Shown piece by piece: positions 1 to 10,442 of a DNA stretch of 64,000 nt. This DNA is from Phanerodontia chrysosporium (taxonomy: Eukaryota; Basidiomycota; Agaricomycetes; Polyporales; Phanerochaetaceae). The position numbers were made by a program, and so were the translations under genes. The stretch spans positions 348,585-412,584 of the forward strand of contig MJGA01000027.1 of the NCBI GenBank assembly GCA_001910725.1, in the 5' to 3' direction. How positions within the stretch are numbered: position 1 is the stretch's first letter; every line of letters starts with the position of its first letter. The notes under the pieces were generated by a model. The model saw nothing but the letters and a program-made list of their open reading frames with translations, did no database searches and was not told where the DNA came from.

Positions 1-647
1 GCCAAGGAACGAGTAGATGTACACGAGCACTCTACACTGCATGTGGTAAGTAGCATGGCGAACCGGGATGGCTTAAGGACGCACCCGACTCCCACAGCAG
101 ATATCATTGTTCCCAGAAATGCGAACGTCAAAATCGAGCCGAAATTGCGGAAGAAATTCTCCTGCAGCCACAAGATTCAGAGGGCGCTGCGCAGCTGAAG
201 CGTACTGACGCACCTGCTTGAGCTCATATCCGGAGTTGAGAATGATTGGCGGTAGCAAGAGATTGAAAAATAGAGTATGTTTGAAGGTCTGCACGAGTCG
301 TGTCAGGATGCCTCCACGTAATGCACGCACAGCGCCAGCATATGGAGCATGAGCACGACGAACATACCAGGCTTCCGACTCACCAGCATTTCACGAATCA
401 TCGTTCCTGGCGCAAGGCGCACGACCAGCCCCACAAACATCCCCGCAAAGATGGCGACGAGCGTTTCATGTATGAGCTTTATGCGTTTGATTTGCAGATA
501 GTACGATGTCCATAGCGATAGGATGAGGAGTAGGCAGACGAGGAACAAGGACCATGACGAGTAGTACTCTTCCTCCTCTGCGATGGGCGCCGCGGACTCT
601 GACGGGGCTTGGAGAATGGTTGCCGTGGGGACATCCCAAGACGCCAT
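1..647 (-). CDS. NHX1: Sodium/hydrogen exchanger, 5' part (runs off left edge)
   Basis: Membrane antiporter of the CPA1/NHE family, which exchanges Na+ or K+ for H+, in fungi usually at endosome or vacuole membranes. Four exons are visible on the minus strand: 647-384, 288-214, 161-85 and 31-1, with phases that join cleanly. The start is the ATG at 647. The protein opens with about 25 hydrophilic residues, then a membrane helix (SWSLFLVCLLLILSLW), then IHETLVAIFAGMFVGLVVRL. The second exon carries the NHE hallmark FFNLLLPPIILNSGYEL, and the third the ENFFRNFGSILTFAFLGT segment. The fourth exon starts the next helix (LVYIYSFLG) and is cut by the window edge. Only roughly the first quarter of the family's usual 600-700 residues is present. 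The symbol is by analogy to yeast; orthology to Nhx1 rather than another NHE is inferred. Confidence 0.88.
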
Positions 648-1012
648 AGTGCACGAGCGAGACTATGAAAGTGGATGGAACCTGACGGCGGGGTGAGTTG
701 GCGGTGTTGGCGGCAGCATGCCCGCACTCACTCTACAGAGATTGGCGCTGTCCTCGTCACTGATGGTGATTCGGACGTTTTTCGAGGGAGAGTACGGGCC
801 AAACTATGACCACAAGAGCCGTGCAATGGCGAGGACAGGGGAACAGGGCATCCGCCACTTCGGTGGTCGCACGAACGGAGGGTGACGCTGGGTGCAGACG
901 CTTGTTGAGACCAGACGGTGTTGATGCGCCCGCTACCCGAAGAGGAAACATGCCAAAGTGCAGCCCGACCAACTACGACATGTTCTTTCACGTTACACAG
1001 ACTAGGATGCTA
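648..1012. other. Intergenic, exchanger to F-box gene
   Basis: No gene recognised. It holds the promoter side of the exchanger (5' end at 647) and the 3' side of the F-box gene that ends at 1013. The short reading frames here have no family resemblance. Confidence 0.5.
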
Positions 1013-2924
1013 TTACGACTCTACGACTGTACCCATCGCCGTTACGAATGAAATATTCTTTTCCCTCATCACAATCTCCAGCGTCTGGGTCCACACCAAA
1101 CGGCGATCGGAAGGAGTGTGCAGCGACTTCGAACTGAAAGTTACGAGATGCAAGCCAACGAGTCTCTTTCCGATGTGTAAAAGGGTCTTCAGACAGTTCT
1201 CCATGTCTTCTACGGAAGGAACGCTGATTTTGGTCCGATAAAGACTCAAAGTGCCCAGGCCGCGCCGATGACACCACGAAGAGAGTGCGTTGAACGACGC
1301 ATGGTCCAAAACGCAACTGCGCAACGATACCTGCTGGATTTCTCCTGTTGTCTCTGCAGTATACGATTCTGCTAGCTCTGCAAGCAGCGTAATAGCGGCG
1401 TTCTTTTGGAATGTGAAGTTGCGTAGCGTAGGCAGGCGCACAAGCGCGCCGAGCGAAAGGTCCGCGCAGAGTCGCTCGCTGCAGTCAACGTAGATTGCGT
1501 CAAGACTCTGGAGCGAGGGGCGCAAAATATTGAAGTGACTCGCCAGCTGTGAGCCTGGCGACATAGGAGCCTCGTGTTCTGTGACTTGCCAGTGTAGGAC
1601 AAGGTTCCGGTCTCCCCCCTCTGAAAATCCCTCCACGGTGCTATCGATGCAGTATGTCAGGCCGTGGACATACTCTGCCTCCACCGTAAGCCTGGAAAGA
1701 GCAGAGAAAAATAACGGAGGAAGGGCATGTCGAGAGACGAAAGCAGACGCGCAGCGTGCGGATGTAACGGAGTCTGCGTCGATGTAGAAAATGCGGACGG
1801 AAGGTGCAGCGATGGAGCTAAGAACGTGGTAGATGAAGCTGCCCGGCATGTGGAGCTTGATGGTATGTAGTTGCTTCATTTCGATCCGCGGCAAGTCTTT
1901 GGGCGTGTCTACGGTGTCCAGGAATTCTGGGCACCATCCTGCGATCTCAAGGACCTCTAGACTCGGCAGAGCCTCCAGAACTGGGCGTACGCCATCCGCT
2001 GGCGAGAAAGCCAAATGGCAGTCCTGCATGGTAATCACTGTAAGATTCTTGAGGCACTGGGGAGTCCAGGGGAAGTACAAGCCCTCGAGGCGCAGGCGAC
2101 TCAGCTTCGGTGCGGAGTCGTTGAAGAGAGGCCCGTCGAACCTGAGAAGATCTTCTGCGTCTGGATTGGTAAACATGATATTACAAGCTACCAATGAAGG
2201 AGCAGCTGCGCCTCGCAAGAGAGTGTCGAATCCTCTGTTCGACAGTTCGACGGTTAAGTCTGCGACATGGGGAAGATTCGCCGATATAAAATCCAGAGCG
2301 AGATTCTGCAGGAGGTGACCAGTTTCCGACTTAGAGAAGTAGGCTGTATCATCATAACAGGGCTTGAAGACTACAGTCAGTGGAATTCCCTGCGCTCGTT
2401 GCCGTAAGTATTCGAGGTGAGACTGTGTTCGTGAACCCGTGATGCTGATGCGACTCCACAGCAAAGGGGAGTGAAAGGCAATCTCCCGCCAGTGTGCACA
2501 GACAGCGGACAAAATAAGGGCAGGATGGGGTATGCGATCGTCTTCGAGGTGAATCGATGCCGCGTTGCACAGGTCAAATACGGACTGAAGGATCTCTACG
2601 GGCAGCTTGTTAATGTCGGCGCACGAGTTCCATCTCTTGCGGACGGCGGCGCGGACCCTATCGAGCTCCCGCTCGCCATCTCGAAGGCGAGAACGCAAGC
2701 GTTCGACAGTAGATAGCTCGAGGTCGCAATGTTGGCGAAGTGCCATGCTCCCGGACCTGGAGTTCGTCACATCCGAGAGCATGTCAGCATTGCTGCGGGC
2801 AGAGAGCGACATGTTCAGCAAGCTACATCAACGGAGCACAGGCTTCTCACCTTGTGACAGAGCAATCGTGAGCAACACGAACAAAAAGCTCGATGGCCTG
2901 GTCGACGTCGTAGATGGATGTCAT
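1013..2924 (-). CDS. F-box/LRR-type protein A (complete paralogue)
   Basis: Predicted F-box protein, expected to act as a substrate receptor of an SCF (Skp1-Cullin-F-box) ubiquitin ligase. Two exons: a leader 2924-2851 (MTSIYDVDQAIELF...) and a long exon 2792-1013. The 58-nt intron starts GTGAGA and ends CCCGCAG, and the frame is continuous for about 617 residues. Residues near 90-125 form the F-box-like motif (INKLPVEILQSVFDLC, then HPALILSAVCAHWREIAFHSPLLW). The rest is a degenerate leucine-rich region with repeated LxxLxL patterns. This is the best-preserved member of the local family (3071-3887, 7140-7744, 8061-9865, 14082-15926) and serves as its reference. The start was chosen because the leader matches the MTTIHD leaders of the copies at 7140 and 14082. 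Substrate unknown. Confidence 0.82.
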
Positions 2925-3070
2925 ATTCAAGTCGCGCCGGCGATTACCGCGCATCAATCAGAACGGTCATGCTAGGTGCACTGAGTGATATTTGCATGCA
3001 CCTCTCCGGTCTACGTACTACGCACTTCGTACAAGGACAGTACAGTCTACAATTCGTCCTAGCACTTAAA

Positions 3071-3887
3071 CTAGATCCCAGTTGAAAGCTGTTTGTCTCG
3101 TCTCGCAACAGATAAGAGTATATCGAGTGCGGGATCCATCCGAGTCGCCATAATTACGACGAAGCTGGCACTCCTGACCATCATCGGAGCAGTGAACGCA
3201 GGGTGGAAAGCCCCAGTCAACGTCCAAATTTGAGATGCCATGATTAATCCTCCATCGCACCTGGGTTTGTGGCATCGAATGTGACTCCTTCGGAACGCGA
3301 GCTTACGTGAAGACGGTCCAGGATTGCTGCGACGATACAGCTTCAGCAGTGTCTTGAGGTCGCGGTCCGCCAGTGTGCAATGGCGGATAATAATCTCTTT
3401 CAGAGATCCCCATTCCCTCGCTATAATTTCGCCTATTCCGTTGGGATCTGCTGAATGAAGTTCGTTCATGAGCGTGCCGAATGCATCTCTGCCAAGGATA
3501 ATGCTCTCGAGCGACGGATGTAGCTCCAGAGGATGGGTTGTACGGATGCAACTGTACGCCAACGCGTACACACGGACGAGATGACGAGCGCGGGATGCGG
3601 GACGTTCTTGTTCTGCATGTATTCCGACGTCCACGTGAAGAACTCGAATATTCTCCGCAAAGTTTCCACTGGAAGGCGGCCTAGCGCAGCCTCGGCGTTA
3701 CATCCACTGGCGATGTGAGCATGCATGCGCCGCACTTCTCGTGCTGCGTCTTGCAAGTCAAAGAGTAGTCTGTCACCGGCTTCCGGATGTGCCTCTGGGA
3801 AACAGCTGAGCGGGTCAATGCAGAGCAACTAGATGAGTAAGACAGACATTTCTATGAACGAATACTTACTCTGGGTGGAGACTCCAT
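3071..3887 (-). pseudogene. Truncated F-box paralogue B
   Basis: Exon 1 (3887-3870, MESPPR) joins across a 41-nt intron to a second exon carrying a good F-box segment (LGRLPVETLRRIFEFF, HPALVISSVCTRWRTVASVQPILW). That frame then stops at 3466. Downstream, in another frame, lies a piece matching the C-terminal end of the family (GSLKEIIIRHCTLADRDLKTLL). The roughly 300 residues of LRR that separate these two parts in copies A and D are absent. I read this as an internal deletion with a frame change, leaving F-box head and LRR tail nearly abutting. It could still be expressed as a short F-box-only protein. Coordinates cover head to tail remnant. Confidence 0.6.
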
Positions 3888-4126
3888 GCTTATACCGGAC
3901 GAAGATACGTGACAGTAGCCTCGGCGACATCAAAGGTGGTGATCATGTTCGCATTGAGACTAAGCGCGGAGTATGTTCATGTTGATAATCAGCGTCGTCA
4001 AATGATAGACTGCTGTGACACGATTCGAGGTTGGACTTTGAGTGAATACTGCCTCTATGGTCAACAACAGACGTCTGGACTCGGAGCTATACTAACATGT
4101 GTAGCGGGTAAAAAGTCATAAAAACA
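3888..4126. other. Short intergenic
   Basis: No gene seen. An A-rich stretch at 4111-4125 is the oligo-T terminator of the adjacent minus-strand tRNA. Confidence 0.5.
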
Positions 4127-4221
4127 CGCTGACAGCAGGATTTGAACCTACGCGGGCAATGCCCAAGTGATATTTGAACTAGAGTTCAAATCACTCGCCT
4201 TAACGACTCGGCCATATCAGC
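4127..4221 (-). tRNA. tRNA-Ser(UGA) with a short intron
   Basis: Cloverleaf on the minus strand. The acceptor 5' arm GCTGATA pairs with TGTCAGC (one G-U), discriminator G. D arm GGCCGAGTCGTTAAGGC. Anticodon stem AGTGA/TCACT. Long variable arm (TGGGC-ATT-GCCCG) typical of class II Ser/Leu tRNAs. T arm GTAGG-TTCAAAT-CCTGC. The anticodon loop is expanded to 20 nt, which fits anticodon TGA plus an intron of about 13 nt after position 37. The intron contains AGTTCAAA, the exact complement of TTTGAACT over the anticodon, as expected of a pre-tRNA intron helix. An oligo-T terminator follows. Confidence 0.88.
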
Positions 4222-4522
4222 TTGATTCAAATCAGAGTCCAGACAATAATGGTCCCGGAGAACACCTCCTGGTCCTTTTCTCTAGGACGTGTTGTGCCAA
4301 GCTCCTCCACCTCAACCGTGTCTGTAATCCAGCGTCCAGTATTTTGAGAGTAACTAATACATTTACGCTGTGTGATGCCTTTTTTGACAGATCAGACTGG
4401 CGAAGGACGATAGAGGCAAACGTGCGTGGAAGTCACCATCTGCCTGCCCTAAACTATGACCGCAATCTCCATAAAATTTGAGATCGATGTCTACGCGCTC
4501 ACCACACTCACTCCCCTGCACA
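4222..4522. promoter_or_regulatory. Upstream region of eEF1B-beta
   Basis: About 300 bases between the tRNA 5' end and the eEF1B start. No coding potential recognised; presumably holds the promoters of both. No specific motif can be assigned by eye. Confidence 0.35.
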
Positions 4523-5578
4523 ATGTCTGTCGATTTCGCTAAGCTCGAGGCCCACCTCTCTACCCGCTCCTACGTTGAGGGGTGAGTACTTTCTCCTACT
4601 CTTTTGTGCTTGCAGTTCTTTCTGTGAACGTGATGAACATAACGCTATGGTCCGTGTTTCCAAGAAGCGACTAGACACCGCTGCTCCAATATGCCGACAC
4701 CTTTTTACCTAGCCTTCTGATTCTTCCTGCAAGCTTTGCGCATTGAATACGACTATTTTACTAACCTTAGTCTCCAGGTACACCGCGTCCCAGGCTGATG
4801 TCGCCGTTTTCAAGGCTATCACCTCTGCCCCGACGCGTCCCTCGTCAGCGTGAACCGGTGGTACAACCACATCAAGTCCTACGAGGCCGAGTTCGACTCC
4901 CTCCCCGGCTCCAGCGCGGCTGGCGAGGCCTTCCTTGGCGGTGCCTCTGCTCCTGCTGAGAAGAAGGAGGAAGAGGATGACGATGAGGTCGACCTCTTCG
5001 GCTCTGACGAGGAGGAGGACGCCGAGGCCGAGCGCATCAAGGCTGAGCGTGTCGCGGCCTACAACGCGAAGAAGGCCAACAAGCCCAAGGTCGCTGCCAA
5101 GGTTCGCATTTTCCCTTCGCTCCGTCTCGCGTGTAGCACGTCCCCCATGTATATATGTCTGCCTATGAACATTGCGTTGACATACCTGTTCGAATAGTCC
5201 GTTGTCACCTTCGAGGTCAAGCCCTGGGACGACGAGACCGACATGGTCGAGCTCGAGAAGGCTGTCCGTTCCATCGAGATGCCCGGTCTCGTCTGGGGTG
5301 CGTCCAAGCTTGTCCCCATCGGCTATGGTATCCGCAAGCTGCAGATCACCCTCGTCGTCGGTGCGTAGAAATTTAAACCTTTTACTACCCGCTATTGTCG
5401 CTTACGGGCTTGTTGCGCTTTGCAGAGGACGAGCTTGTCTCGCTCGACGAGCTCCAGGAGAAGGTCCAGGAGTTCGAGGACTACGTGCAGTCCACCGATA
5501 TTGCTGCCATGCAGAGTGAGTACCCTTGTCGTTCTGGCAATGTAGCGTGTTATTCACGACGTGCTTGCAGAGCTCTAA
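4523..5578 (+). CDS. EFB1: Translation elongation factor 1-beta (eEF1B-beta/alpha subunit)
   Basis: Guanine-nucleotide exchange factor that reloads eEF1A with GTP during translation. Five exons: 4523-4581, 4778-5101, 5198-5360, 5426-5515 and 5571-5578. Order of parts: an N-terminal GST-C-like segment ([17 protein letters not shown]), an acidic linker ([17 protein letters not shown]), and the C-terminal exchange domain ([21 protein letters not shown], then [20 protein letters not shown]). The protein ends at MQKL, the invariant tail of the family. One defect: at the CCCC run 4828-4831 the frame slips by one base between ITSAP and [10 protein letters not shown], creating an in-frame TGA. A five-C run would restore the family sequence. 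Since this factor is essential and conserved, I treat this as a consensus error, unless a second genomic copy exists. Confidence 0.92.
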
Positions 5579-5960
5579 GCTTGTACAACGCCTTCCATCT
5601 GTTGTATCGTTCGCTGTCCGTCGTCGGGTCTCGTTGCTGTAGTAGAAGTCACCTCATGTGTAGCTGGAAATAAAACAAGTGTACTACTAGACAACATTGT
5701 GTGCCCTTTTGTGAAATCTTGCTAGAGCCGAGACCTGACTCTGCCAAGAGATGGCGGCTCGGGAACGCCGCGTGTGTTAGCCGCTTTGAGTTTGGATGTG
5801 TTTGGCTGCTGGGCGCCTTGGCAACAAACAATCAAATCTGGGTCAAGCACCCTCGCCCCGACGCTGAACGCTTTCTTTCCTCAACGTTCATATCCCCTTC
5901 CCGTCGTCGTCGACACTAAGAACACGTCCACTCCTTAACCTTCACGGTGTACAGTCAGAA
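5579..5960. other. Intergenic, eEF1B to secreted protein
   Basis: 3' flank of eEF1B and promoter side of the next gene. No gene recognised. Confidence 0.45.
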
Positions 5961-6869
5961 ATGAAGTCCTTTGCCGTGCTCTCCCTCCTAGCCACCCTCG
6001 CTCTGGCTCAGAGTGTAAGTCGCCAGAAATCCGCGCCCGCGAGACATACTCAATTGTTTTCCCTCCGCAGTCCATCCCCACGGGCATTAGCTCACCCTGC
6101 TCGTCTTTCTTGACGCAGCTTGACAGCGATAGCAGCCTCTCGTCATGCACGAGCTCCCTCATCTCCGCCACCCAGTCCTTCGGCCCGGTGGTAGCGGCAG
6201 CTCATCCGCGTCTCAGGTCAGCTCCGCACTCGACAGCCTCTGCGGAAGCTCCTCTTCCTGCTCCGAGACCGCTATTCGCAGCACCCTCGCCGACTTCTAC
6301 AGCGCATGCCAGGCCGAGCTCACGTCCAACCTCAACAAGCAGGTCCTCGAGATCTACGACGTCCTCTACACCCTCATCCCCATGCGCGACGCCACCTGCT
6401 CCAAGGACGACAGCGGCAACTACTGCGCGACCGAGATCACCGGCTCCGCACCATCCGCGTCCTCGCTCTATTCGAGCAACGGCCAGCAAGTTGTCACCCC
6501 CAACTTTGACACCCTCCAGAGCAGCAATGCCGCCTTCCTCTTCCTCACCCGAGCCTCAGCTCTGACAAGCTCTGTGTGCCCTGCACGCGCAGCATCATCA
6601 CCTCTTACATCTCCTTCGAGTCCGACATCTCTTACGCGCCCGGCCTCCCGAATAGCATCCTCCTCGGCGGCCAGTCCGCCCTCTATGAGGCCGTCCAGAA
6701 CACCTGCGGCGCCAGCTTCCTCAGCGGTGCAGTCCAGGCAGCAGGCTCCCTTTCCGGTGGCGTCATCAGCCAACACAAGAGTGGCGCCGCGCCCCGCGCG
6801 AGCGGTGCACACGCTGGCGGCATCGCTGCCGTCCTCGGTGCCGTCACCGTCGCCATGGCCGCCCTCTAA
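5961..6869 (+). CDS. Secreted, GPI-anchored cysteine-containing protein (DUF7729-like)
   Basis: Exon 1 (5961-6014) encodes a signal peptide, MKSFAVLSLLATLALAQS. A 56-nt intron leads to exon 2 at 6071. The mature part has regularly placed cysteines (SPCSSF, SSCTSS, SLCGSSSSC, ATCSKD, NYCATE, LCVPCTRS, NTCGAS). It ends in a Ser/Gly-rich stretch and a hydrophobic tail (GGIAAVLGAVTVAMAAL), the layout of a GPI-anchored surface protein. The cysteine pattern and the central segment LNKQVLEIYDVLYTLIPMRD recall the fungal DUF7729 group. That assignment is from memory. The frame shifts twice by one base, near 6187 (between QSFGP and GGSGSS, at a CCC run) and near 6548 (between AFLFL and SLSSDKL). Both sides of each break read as one protein. 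Function unknown; a cell-wall or surface role is likely. Confidence 0.75.
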
Positions 6870-7139
6870 GACGGGAACACGAGGAGCAGGAAACGGTCTA
6901 GGGGTCGATGAGTTGATGCTGTTATTTTTATTCTGCGCGTTCTCTCCCGTTGTTTTCAGAGCCGTATACCCCCCACGCACTTGTTCTATCCTAGGCCCCT
7001 TTGCAATCTCGTGTTTATAATCGTTGTCGTGTTGTAAGCTGCGGACTGAGATTGCTTATCCAGTATAAGGTAAGCTTTGCTAGTCACACGCAAGACCAGG
7101 CGGTGGGGCAGCGTCAGTATGCTGATAAGGTTGGCAAAG
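6870..7139. other. Intergenic
   Basis: 3' flank of the secreted-protein gene. No gene seen. Confidence 0.4.
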
Positions 7140-7744
7140 ATGACCACCATCCACGACGTGCAGAAAATCCTCGAGAGTTTGGTTCAGGCCATAAAGGCGT
7201 GCCCAACCCAGTTCAGGTGAGAGTCTGTTCGAAACAACTGGCTCTAATTGATTGCGACGGACATAGTGATGGCAGCGTCGAACTTACTTGCGACGCGGCT
7301 CTAGCCACAACAAACTACCTATTCGCTCTCTTGGAGGAGGCAGTGGACGAAAGTCAGACGTCTCCACGCCGCCGCATCCATGAGGCTTGTGAATCCTCAT
7401 TCGAAGCTGGATCCGAGGCCAACACCGCATCGATGTCCGCCTCTCTTGCTGACGTCGATGAGGCGACAGAGACAATAATCTGTGCCCTACAACAGCGTGA
7501 AAAATCCTATGTCGGGTACGCTCTTTGCTTCCACGTTGAGCTTCGAAACATCATCTCGAAGCTGTGCGAGGCAGCAGCGGGGCAACGAGTCAAGGAGATA
7601 GTGCTGCAGAATCGTGACTTCGATGCCCCCACATTACAACAATTCTTCTTGTTGTGTCGTCGGCGCGGCGTTCGCACTCTAACCCTCTCTCGCGCCGTGT
7701 ACAGGTTCTCTCTAGAGAGGACATGGCGCACAATCTGCAGGTGA
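7140..7744 (+). CDS. F-box-less family member C (leader plus LRR tail)
   Basis: Exon 1 (7140-7215) encodes the same leader as copies A and E, MTTIHDVQKILESLVQAIKA. A 51-nt intron (7216-7266) leads to exon 2 (7267-7744), which runs in one frame to a stop. Exon 2 carries an acidic segment, then RVKEIVLQNRDFDAPTLQQF and RRRGVRTLTLSRAVYRFS, which align with the C-terminal LRR end of copy A. The F-box and central LRRs are missing, yet splice phase and frame are intact over about 184 residues. It may be a degraded gene or an expressed short protein that could compete with full-length paralogues. That last idea is only inference. Confidence 0.55.
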
Positions 7745-8060
7745 TCTTGGCATTGGCAGAGACCACTTCATGGCGATGTTTTTTGTGATCTAAGCTTCGA
7801 TCTTGTGCCCAACACGGACTTGGGCACCGACGACGAATAGTCGGGCTCAGCATTTAGAAGGGCTGAGTCGTTTGAATGTAGATCCGCGAGTGCATACTAT
7901 TTGAGGGAAAGATGGGTGTTTACAACGCGTAATTATTACAGTGTACAGTAACACCCAAGCTCCTGAATTGATAACCAGGTCCGACCTCCTATAGGAAGAT
8001 CATCAAAGCATCTTATCTTGTCTGTGTTGACACATGCATGTCCTAGCGCTTAGTGGCTCA
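7745..8060. other. Intergenic between family members C and D
   Basis: No gene recognised. Confidence 0.4.
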
Positions 8061-9865
8061 ATGGAGTCGAACACGATTACCACCCTCGCTGTTGCCGAGG
8101 CTACCACCACTTACCTTCGTTTTGTGAAAGCATGGAACTTTCATTCAGAGTAGGCGCACCTCTATATGTTTTCGAAGCTGAGCTCATGCCCTTACCCGAA
8201 GTGATCCGCTCAGCCTGTCCCCAAATGCACATTTGGAGACGGTGGATGCTTTGCTCTTGGACTTGCAAGAAGCGGTGCAGCAAGCGCGGCGCATACGTGC
8301 TCGCGTAGCTGCAGGACGCAATGCGGAGACCGCGATAGGCCGTCTTCCGGTGGAATTGTTGCAGAAAATCTTCGAGCACCATTCGCAACTATCGGAGTAC
8401 ATGCAATACAGCTTCAGGAAGCCGAGGAAGGGCCAGCCCGATTTGCAGAAGGTCCCCCATCCCGCATTCATTGTATCATACGTGTGCGCGCGCTGGCGCA
8501 CCGTAGCACTCGGCCACCCTTCACTCTGGAGTTGTATCAATGCCCTGGCCTCCTCATCTCGGCTTCTCGACGTTTTGTGCGAACGGGCTCGCGACCATCC
8601 TTTGACTGTGACGTACATGATCCGTAACCAGCTGATTGATACACACATACCTCATGCCCATATCGTTCAGTTCATCTCGAATAACCTGTACAGAACCAAA
8701 GACCTCACCCTTCGGCTTACAGATCGCACGGCCACACTGGGTCGTCAGCTTGAGGAGCTAGTGAGCACTGTCCAAGCCCCGTACTCGAACGCTGCGCCAT
8801 CCAATGCGGCGGCGAATACTCACACAAGAACTGAACGGCCTTTCGTTCGGCGGGTGTACTCCACGTCTGCAGCATCTCGAGTTTCACGCCACCAAGTTAC
8901 GTTGGCACAGGCCTTGTTCAGCGATCTGACGTCGCTCGTCATCACGCATAGTCGCGTCATTTTCATGGACGAAAGGAGGTACGACTGGCCCTCAAAGCAT
9001 CTCCTGGACTGGAACTCATGGAACTCCAAGCGAGGTTCCAGACTAACAAGGAGCTCCTTAATATCATCCCGGAGCCGCCTGTTGATTTGCCGCACTTGCA
9101 CACGATCAAGCTCGCCATGACTCCAGTCGTGACGCATGCCCTTCTTCCATCCATTCACGCACCCTCGGTTCGTCTCCTCGAAGTCGACCTAGGCATCGTC
9201 GATGTCGACGTGTCTGCCGCTTTGCTCTATCAACGAGTCGTACTTCCCGCCGCGCCCCTCTTCCACGTCACGCGTCTTGTCGTCGAAGTGAACGTAGGGG
9301 AGCAATGGGCGGAGGGAGAGCTGCTATCGAGGGTTTCGACAGATGCCACCGCTCGTTCCTGCTCAAATGGCACGGTCCACGCAATTCTTCGTTTGACGCA
9401 CAGACCCTCCTTCCTGTCCTCCACGACATTCTCCATCGTCGCGCCAGGACCGAATTGGTCTCACTTGCTCTTCAATCGGACTGCGATATCGAAGGTCACC
9501 CGCTCGACGCATTGATTCCATTCCTCCACGTCCTCCCTCACATCACCCTCAAGGGCGCAATCGCAGACAGGGTAGGAACTTATGTCCTCAACGGAGTGAA
9601 GACACAGCCCAATTCGTGGCTGCTCCTAGAAGAGCTGGTCTTCGAGCAGTGTTCGCTGCCAGGCGAAAATATCAAATCCTTGCTAACGCAGAGCTGTCTC
9701 CTGGATCCTGGTACCCGACTGCGAGTCGCGCTCGTCAACGTCACCGTAGAGGCAGAATCGCCGCTTGTCGCAGACACGCTCCAGCAACTTATCCGCGACG
9801 CACAGAGAGATGGCACAGCTTTACAGTGTAACGATGTTGCGTTCCGTTGTCACGGTCCCGAATAA
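8061..9865 (+). CDS. F-box/LRR-type protein D (two frame breaks)
   Basis: Leader exon 8061-8149 (MESNTITTLAVAEATTTYLR), 52-nt intron, then exon 2 from 8202. The F-box region is clear (IGRLPVELLQKIFEHH, then HPAFIVSYVCARWRTVALGHPSLW). It is preceded by the helical segment LLDLQEAVQQARRIRARVAA that copy B shares. The LRR-like remainder aligns with copy A over DLPHLHTIKL, IHAPSVRLLEVD and the closing LLLEELVFEQCSLPGENIKS. Two one-base frame changes interrupt it, near 8990 (after DERRYDWP) and near 9312 (after EQWAEG). Each new frame continues the family alignment. A role as SCF substrate receptor is inferred from the F-box. It could be functional with sequencing errors, or a young pseudogene. 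Confidence 0.68.
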
Positions 9866-10442
9866 ACATCCACTGCGTGTTCTGTAGCGGTACATGTGTC
9901 CTTGGATCGGTAGCACGATGTTTCTTTCGGATTGGGTCTGCAATGTGGATCACATTCCGGTGTATATATGCAGAACCAGTGTAGTCGACTGGCATCCCCT
10001 AATGTTTACTAGTGATGCCCCGGATGCGTGCATAGCTACCTCAATAGTCTTCCTGACGCAATGGGGAGCAGTGAGGGTTTGGGGTTGTTCGTATCTGTGG
10101 CGTGTCCGCGGTGAATGTCTGCGACTTCCACTAGCAACCGAAATTGAACAAACAGTCTCCCATTGTACAGTAATCATTACGAGGAACGTTACGTATCTCA
10201 GCCAAGTGTCAGACAGGCGACAAGAACGAGGACAGAGGCAAAAGTGACAACGGGCTAAGATACGTCTGCGGTAGTCCGGCCAGAGGCTAACAATAAAATA
10301 TACGTATTCCCACCAATTATGTTACGTTCCGAATATACTTAGAATATATACCACTGGAGGATAAATTAGTTAGCGTCGGGTGAGGGAGAGGAAGACGAAG
10401 GGCGAGATGCGCACAAATAGATAGACGAATCCCGATGGCGCG
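9866..10442. other. Intergenic, convergent 3' ends
   Basis: AT-richer spacer between the 3' ends of copy D and the G-alpha gene. No gene recognised; reading frames here look random. Confidence 0.5.

Noticed and set aside
2823..2850. 28-nt intron in F-box gene A joining directly to SLLNMSLS
   Set aside because: Too short for a fungal intron; the acceptor CCCGCAG at 2793 gives 58 nt, keeps the frame and matches the paralogues.
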